A DNA stretch of 64,000 bases from an uncultured Eubacterium sp. (GTDB lineage: Bacteria; Bacillota; Clostridia; Lachnospirales; Lachnospiraceae), in contig CAJUAU010000002.1 of assembly GCA_910584645.1 (NCBI GenBank), positions 62,001-126,000 on the forward strand. The letters run 5' to 3'. Every line of letters begins with the position of its first letter. The first letter of the stretch is position 1. The position numbers and the translations under genes were made by a program. Shown one piece after another: positions 59,336-64,000 of the stretch. The notes below the pieces were generated by a model. It had not been told where the DNA came from. It was given only the letters and a program-made list of their open reading frames with translations, and did not search any database.

Positions 59336-61071
59336 TTTTCCTCCTTTCCAAACTGGGATTCATAGATCTCCCGGTACACTTCACAGCTCTGCAGCAGCTC
59401 TTCGTGGGTTCCCTTTCCCGCCAGCTCCCCGTCATCCAGCACAAGGATCTGGTCTGCCTGCAGGATCGATGACGCACGCTGGGACACGATAAATACCGTA
59501 GTTCCTGCCAGGTTCTCCTGGATCCCTTTACGCAGCGCGGCATCCGTCATATAATCCAGCGCCGAGGAACTATCATCCAGGATCAGTATATCCGGCTTCT
59601 TTACCAACGCCCTGGCAATGGTGAGACGCTGCCTCTGTCCACCGGAAAAATTCCTTCCCCCCTGTTCCACCAGTGCATCCAGGCCGCCTTCTTTGTCCCT
59701 GACAAATTCCGCCGCCTGGGCTGTCTCCAATGCCTCCCAGATCTCTTCATCTGTGGCGTCTTCTCGCCCCCACTGCATATTGGAACGGATATTCCCATAG
59801 AAAAGTACTGCCTTCTGTGGTACCACCCCGATCTTTTCCCGCAGCTGAATGAGCGGATACTTTTTGATATCGGTTCCACCGATCCGTATCTCACCAGAGG
59901 TTCTCTCATAAAATCTCGGAATGAGATTGACCAGGGAAGTTTTACCTGAGCCTGTACCCCCGATCACTCCGATCACGTCGCCCCGTCCCGCGGCAAAAGA
60001 GATATCTGTCAGGGACTCTTCCGAAGCATTCTGATAAGACAGTCCCACATGCTCAAATTCCACCATCTCTTTCTGTTGGGAGAAGGAAATTCCCTCTTCC
60101 GGATCCGTTCCCACAGTATCCTTGAGACTTGTCTCTACCTCAAACACATCCTGGATCCGGTTTCCACAGGCGATGGCTTTCGTGACCGTAATGATGAGAT
60201 TTGCCAGCTTCACTAACTCCACCAGGATCTGTGACATATAATCCACCAGAGCCACCACAGCACCCTGGGTCAGAATCCCCGTCTCCACCCGCAGTGCCCC
60301 TGTCCAGATCAGAAGGATGATCGCCCCATTCACGATCACAAATGTCAGCGGGTTCATCAGCGCCGAAACCCGCCCCACAAAAAACTGTACTTTATTCAGA
60401 TCAAGATTTGCCCCCTCAAATTTTTCCGTCTCCTCCTTTTCTTTCCGAAAAGCACGGATCACTCTGGCGCCGGTCAGATTTTCCCTGGTGATGCCAAGGA
60501 TCCGGTCCAGCCCGGCCTGCACCTTTTTATAAAGCGGAATGCTGGCAAGCATCACTCCAAATACCACGATGGACAAAAGGGGGATTGCCACGACAAAGAT
60601 CATAGCCGCCTTCACATCAATGGTAAATGCCATGATCATGGCTCCAAACACGATAAATGGCGATCTTAAAAACAGTCTCAGCACCAGATTAACCCCTGAC
60701 TGCACCTGATTTACATCACTGGTCATCCTTGTGATCAAACTAGTGGATCCCAGCTGGTCGACCTCCGTATAGGAAAAAGTTTCGATATGGTGAAACAAAG
60801 CAGATTTCAGTTTTGCCGAAAATCCCACAGCAGCCTTGGCGGCAAAGTACTGTGCTGTCAGCGAAGAGGCAAGCCCAACCACTGCCAGCAGAAGCAGTAC
60901 GCCCCCCATCATCATCACATACCTGCCATCCCGGTTTTTGATCCCCACATCAATGATGGATGCCATAACAAGAGGCACCATCAGTTCAAAAGATGCCTCT
61001 AATAACTTAAAAAGCGGCCCCAGCACAGACTCCTTTTTGTAGTCTTTGAGATATACAAGTAATTTCCACAT
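59332..61071 (-). CDS. ABC exporter half-transporter, first subunit with a degenerate Walker B
   Basis: Fused exporter subunit of 579 residues with six transmembrane helices and a nucleotide-binding domain: Walker A GGTGSGKTS, Q-loop VPQKAVLF, signature FSGGQRQR, Walker B ILILDDSSSALD and switch VSQRAS. The catalytic Glu after Walker B is Asp (LDD) and the H-loop His is Gln (SQR), the pattern of the non-hydrolysing site of heterodimeric exporters such as BmrCD and LmrCD. The start at 61071 (MWKLLVYLKDY) has GGAGGAG upstream. Confidence 0.95.
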   Translation of the reverse strand: MWKLLVYLKDYKKESVLGPLFKLLEASFELMVPLVMASIIDVGIKNRDGRYVMMMGGVLLLLAVVGLASSLTAQYFAAKAAVGFSAKLKSALFHHIETFSYTEVDQLGSTSLITRMTSDVNQVQSGVNLVLRLFLRSPFIVFGAMIMAFTIDVKAAMIFVVAIPLLSIVVFGVMLASIPLYKKVQAGLDRILGITRENLTGARVIRAFRKEKEETEKFEGANLDLNKVQFFVGRVSALMNPLTFVIVNGAIILLIWTGALRVETGILTQGAVVALVDYMSQILVELVKLANLIITVTKAIACGNRIQDVFEVETSLKDTVGTDPEEGISFSQQKEMVEFEHVGLSYQNASEESLTDISFAAGRGDVIGVIGGTGSGKTSLVNLIPRFYERTSGEIRIGGTDIKKYPLIQLREKIGVVPQKAVLFYGNIRSNMQWGREDATDEEIWEALETAQAAEFVRDKEGGLDALVEQGGRNFSGGQRQRLTIARALVKKPDILILDDSSSALDYMTDAALRKGIQENLAGTTVFIVSQRASSILQADQILVLDDGELAGKGTHEELLQSCEVYREIYESQFGKEEK

Positions 61072-61221
61072 CTTATGTTTCTCCTCCCTCAGAGATGATT
61101 TCACTGTTCCATATTGTAACACATTTGGAGAATAATTACTACAATCTTACGAAATAAAAGAATCCATAGAAAAGATATCGCATAGAATGAAAATAACAAT
61201 CAAAAATAAGGGTGACTTATT

Positions 61222-62511
61222 TTGGAAAATAAATCAATCAGACCAGAACTTTTCGCTACGGTCACTCAGGGAGAAGATACAGGAAAACTAACCGTAAATG
61301 TAACTTCCGAGCGGGACAATCGCCCCATCGAAGGGGCCTCTGTCCGCATTACTTACGACGGACAGCCGGATAATATCATTGAAGAAACCACCACGAATCC
61401 CGAAGGGCAGATCCCTGACGTGGAATTGAATGCACCACCGATTGATTACAGCATGGCGCCTGGCGCTAATAAACCATATGCAGAATACACCATCTATGTC
61501 TCTGCCCCCGGTTATGAGACACTGGAAGTGAGCGGAGCTGAAATCTTTTCCGGGGAGCTGGCGATCCAGAACGCTGCCCTGCTTCCCATCAGCCCCACAG
61601 ATCCGACGGGAGCTGAGTTATATGTCATCCCTGACCACACCTTGTGGGGGGACTATCCACCAAAGATCGCAGAGGACGAGATCAAACCCATCGACGAATC
61701 TGGAGAAATCGTTCTAAGCCGCGTAGTGATCCCCGAATACGTGGTAGTCCACGACGGCCCCCCCTCTGACCAGTCCGCCACCAACTATTATGTTAAATAC
61801 AAAGATTACATCAAAAATGTAGCCAGCAGTGAAATTTACTCCACCTGGCCTGAAGCTACGATTCAGGCAAATGTCCTGGCGATCCAGTCCTTTACGCTGA
61901 ACCGGGTGTTTACAGAGTGGTACCGCAACAAAGGCTATGACTTTACCATTACCAGTTCCACTGCCTTTGACCACAAGTGGATCCCTAACCGGAATGTCTT
62001 TGAGAGTATTTCCAGCATAGTAGATGAACTTTTCACCAATTTTCTCTCCCGTCCCAATGTGATCCAGCCGATCCTTACACAGTACTGTGACGGAAAAAAT
62101 GTCAGCTGCCCAAACTGGATGACCCAGTGGGGCAGTAAAGCGCTGGGAGATCAAGGCTACACAGCGATTGAAATACTCAGAAACTATTATGGAAGCTCTA
62201 TGTTTATTAATTCTACTGACGTTGTATCCGGAGTCCCTGCCTCCTGGCCCCAGTATAATCTGGAGCTTGGAAGCTCCGGCGAAAAGGTACGGCAGATGCA
62301 GCAGCAGCTGAATGTCATCTCCGGTGCCTATCCGCTGATTCCCAAAATTGCCGTTGACGGCGTCTTCGGACCCCAGACGGAAGAAGCAGTCAAAACCTTC
62401 CAACGTATTTTTAAACTAACTCCTGACGGCATCGTAGGTCTCAGAACATGGTACAAAATATCAGAAATTTATGTGGGCGTGAGCCGCATCGCCGAGGGCG
62501 TGGCAAGATAG
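61222..62511 (+). CDS. SpoIID/LytB-like and peptidoglycan-binding domain protein
   Basis: A 429-residue protein in three parts. It has an N-terminal Ig-like regulatory domain (KLTVNVTSERDNRPIEGASV), a central SpoIID-like region (IYSTWPEATIQANVLAIQSFTLNRVFTEW, QYCDGKNVSCPNWMTQWGSKALGDQGY, IEILRNYYGS) and a C-terminal peptidoglycan-binding domain (LGSSGEKVRQMQQQLNVI, FGPQTEEAVKTFQRIF, DGIVGLRTWYKI). SpoIID enzymes cleave peptidoglycan glycan strands in sporulation. There is no signal peptide, so it may act inside the mother cell or leave by another route. The start is TTG with AAGGGTGA upstream. It is divergent from the ABC exporter. Confidence 0.85.
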   Translation: MENKSIRPELFATVTQGEDTGKLTVNVTSERDNRPIEGASVRITYDGQPDNIIEETTTNPEGQIPDVELNAPPIDYSMAPGANKPYAEYTIYVSAPGYETLEVSGAEIFSGELAIQNAALLPISPTDPTGAELYVIPDHTLWGDYPPKIAEDEIKPIDESGEIVLSRVVIPEYVVVHDGPPSDQSATNYYVKYKDYIKNVASSEIYSTWPEATIQANVLAIQSFTLNRVFTEWYRNKGYDFTITSSTAFDHKWIPNRNVFESISSIVDELFTNFLSRPNVIQPILTQYCDGKNVSCPNWMTQWGSKALGDQGYTAIEILRNYYGSSMFINSTDVVSGVPASWPQYNLELGSSGEKVRQMQQQLNVISGAYPLIPKIAVDGVFGPQTEEAVKTFQRIFKLTPDGIVGLRTWYKISEIYVGVSRIAEGVAR

Positions 62512-62585
62512 ACACAGGTGTGATATGCCTCTTACAGCAATTAGCCTGGAACGATACAGAGTTTCAATTCGCACCATTGAGTTAA

Positions 62586-62648
62586 AAAAGGAGCTGTCAC
62601 AAGAATGATGAAATAAATCATAGATGTGATGGCTCCTTTTCTATTTTT
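62586..62648. terminator. Bidirectional terminator between convergent genes
   Basis: AAAAGGAGC (62586-62594) pairs with GCTCCTTTT (62632-62640), with an inner TCACA/TGTGA and ATGAT/ATCAT stem. T-rich sequence follows on both strands. Just upstream, 62547-62584 carries TTAGCC and ACCATTGAGTTA, loosely matching the palindromic element. Confidence 0.85.
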
Positions 62649-62649
62649 A

Positions 62650-63831
62650 TCATTTTTCCTCAGCAGGCTCTCCTTCTTTGCTGTAATACACGATCCGGTA
62701 TTGTCTGGTCTTCTCACCATACTCCTCCGTAGTCTCGACCATACAGATATAAAAGTCATCCTCCGCCCCTACAAAAAAGTCCAATATATCTGCGTTTCCA
62801 TTTTCCACTTCGCTCATATCTGTCTTTTCCGTCAGCCATTCTACATCATCTGAATTTTGATAGTTTGCCGCTTTGTACACACCACTCCGATTGCACATAA
62901 ACAGTTCCCAGTTATCCGGATTCATGTAAAAAAACCAGTCCTTATTCATGACATCCTCGCTGAGCCCGGAACCAAAGGTATTCATTTCTTCCACATCCGG
63001 CAGGCTGACAACCTGAAAGAGATTGGTCTTGTTGGAATAGAAAATGATCTCATTCTCACCAAATACAAATCTCCGCTTCCCCGTCACCACACTGCCAAGC
63101 TCTTCACTGACCTGACCACTTTCACTGTCGATCAGATAGCCGGTTCCGCCACCATTATCTGAACTGAGCAGCAATATACTGCCATCCTCAAAAGCGTGAT
63201 AATCACTAAGCCATTCTATTTTCACATCTTTGCCAAAATCATTTTCGTCCCGGGGCGCCGGACCGATCTCCAGAGGGATTTCATAAATGCGGTCATTTTC
63301 TTCATCGATCTCCAGCACAGAATATTTTTCAGCCAGCATTTCCTTTTTTCCCTCATCGGACTCCACATCCTCTTTTACATAGTAAAAAAAGATTCCATAC
63401 AGGCTTCCATTATCCCCCCGGCGGAATTGGCTCAGATGACAGCTTACCCATCCTGTCTGCTCAAATTTCTGATCCATAAACTCACTGAGGGAATTCTCAC
63501 AGAGCTCCTCCGATTCCCAGTTCTTTTTCTGGTCCATACTGTGGCGGGTTATGGAGGCCTGATACACTTCATCCTCTTTGGTAAAGTCGCTGTAATACAC
63601 TGCCGGCTTACCATTTAGATCCGCTGTAAATCCACTAAATTCATCCCCGATATAATCACTGCCCTGAGCATTCTCCGCCAATAGGGATTCCGGCAGAGAC
63701 AACTCTTCTACTTTATAACGTACCTTGTTCTCCTGGATCGTTACCTCCTGCTTTGTCCTGGGAGTCTCCTCACTGCCACACCCTGACAGTACCAGGATAC
63801 ATACCATAAATATGCTAAGTACTCTTTTCAT
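62650..63831 (-). CDS. Lipoprotein of unknown function
   Basis: A surface lipoprotein of 393 residues. The signal peptide ends in the lipobox VLSGC (MKRVLSIFMVCILVLSGC). The rest is hydrophilic, acidic and beta-rich, with repeated blocks such as DGSILLLSSDNGGGTGYLID, GENEIIFYSNKTNLFQVV and SGVYKAANYQ that suggest a beta-propeller. I do not recognise a family or catalytic motif. ATG 63831 lies 22 bp past the tex stop with GGAGG upstream, so it is probably co-transcribed with tex. Confidence 0.85.
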   Translation of the reverse strand: MKRVLSIFMVCILVLSGCGSEETPRTKQEVTIQENKVRYKVEELSLPESLLAENAQGSDYIGDEFSGFTADLNGKPAVYYSDFTKEDEVYQASITRHSMDQKKNWESEELCENSLSEFMDQKFEQTGWVSCHLSQFRRGDNGSLYGIFFYYVKEDVESDEGKKEMLAEKYSVLEIDEENDRIYEIPLEIGPAPRDENDFGKDVKIEWLSDYHAFEDGSILLLSSDNGGGTGYLIDSESGQVSEELGSVVTGKRRFVFGENEIIFYSNKTNLFQVVSLPDVEEMNTFGSGLSEDVMNKDWFFYMNPDNWELFMCNRSGVYKAANYQNSDDVEWLTEKTDMSEVENGNADILDFFVGAEDDFYICMVETTEEYGEKTRQYRIVYYSKEGEPAEEK

Positions 63832-63853
63832 CTGAAATGAACCTCCAAATAAT

Positions 63854-64000
63854 CTATAAGATCATCGACAACTGAATTCGTTTTTTCTGCAGATCCACAG
63901 ACAGCACCTTAACTTCTACCACATCTCCCACACTGACAACCTCTAGAGGATGTTTTACAAATTTTTTATCTGTGAGCTTGGAAATATGAACCAGGCCATC
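63854..64000 (-). CDS. tex: C-terminal end of RNA-binding transcription accessory protein Tex, cut by window edge
   Basis: The last 48 residues of an S1 RNA-binding domain: DGLVHISKLTDKKFVKHPLE, VVSVGDVVEVKVLSVDLQKK and RIQLSMIL. The KFVKHPLEVVSVGD wording is characteristic of Tex (YqgF-S1 protein) rather than other S1 proteins, but the catalytic part is outside the window. The frame is open to the right edge. Confidence 0.85.
   Translation of the reverse strand, partial: DGLVHISKLTDKKFVKHPLEVVSVGDVVEVKVLSVDLQKKRIQLSMIL

Overview
The window reads as chromosome of a Gram-positive, low-to-mid GC Clostridia, most likely a gut Lachnospiraceae. The evidence is strong AGGAGG-type ribosome sites, TTG and GTG starts, a GAAC-N4-GTTC SOS box on recA, membrane-anchored RNase Y, lipobox lipoproteins, an Agr quorum-sensing locus, secreted GH10 and CE1 hemicellulases, and a DUF4364 protein. 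The genus cannot be read from the sequence. I see no tRNA, rRNA, CRISPR array, transposase or prophage. Most genes lie on the minus strand.

Layout. 1-4.7 kb: the end-truncated first metY, then an operon of a nuclease lipoprotein, an arylsulfotransferase-like lipoprotein and a LysR regulator. 4.7-7.8 kb: a divergent secreted GH10 xylanase whose signal peptide and body lie in different frames. 7.9-25 kb: housekeeping genes (rny, recX-recA, a MacA/MacB-type exporter, dusB-coaX, citrate synthase, argF, an SPFH/NfeD pair, an rRNA/tRNA methyltransferase) ending in an unusual fusion of a Tet(M)-like ribosomal GTPase with a YacP/Rae1-type NYN nuclease. 25-30.5 kb: YjbR-like protein, SDR, AI-2E-type permease, a membrane PAS-receiver protein and a two-CBM feruloyl-esterase-like protein. 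30.7-34 kb: an Agr system with its parts on both strands: LytTR regulator (-), agrB-agrD (+), agrC-like kinase (-) and an XRE regulator (-). The AgrD-like peptide appears to carry serine rather than cysteine at the ring position. 34.2-37.4 kb: a markedly AT-rich cassette with a secreted small protein, a hairpin, a VanZ-like protein and an FtsX-like ABC transporter. 37.6-47.4 kb: prfA-prmC-DUF1385-rpmE-rho, a UDP-sugar pyrophosphorylase, malic enzyme, a radical SAM protein, DUF4364 and a zinc-ribbon protein. 47.4-64 kb: a BspA-like surface protein behind a roughly 265-nt structured leader, a second metY, a Cd/Zn efflux set (ArsR, HMA protein, P-type ATPase), araD with a 107-bp tandem duplication at its 3' end, cysK, a heterodimeric ABC exporter, a SpoIID-like protein, a lipoprotein and the end of tex.

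How they fit together: the two metY genes and cysK give parallel routes for sulfide assimilation. The xylanase and esterase serve hemicellulose breakdown. The Agr locus, the LytTR regulator and the neighbouring AT-rich secreted-protein cassette look like a signalling and effector neighbourhood. A family of short palindromic intergenic elements recurs across the whole window. All calls come from reading the sequence; no database search was run.
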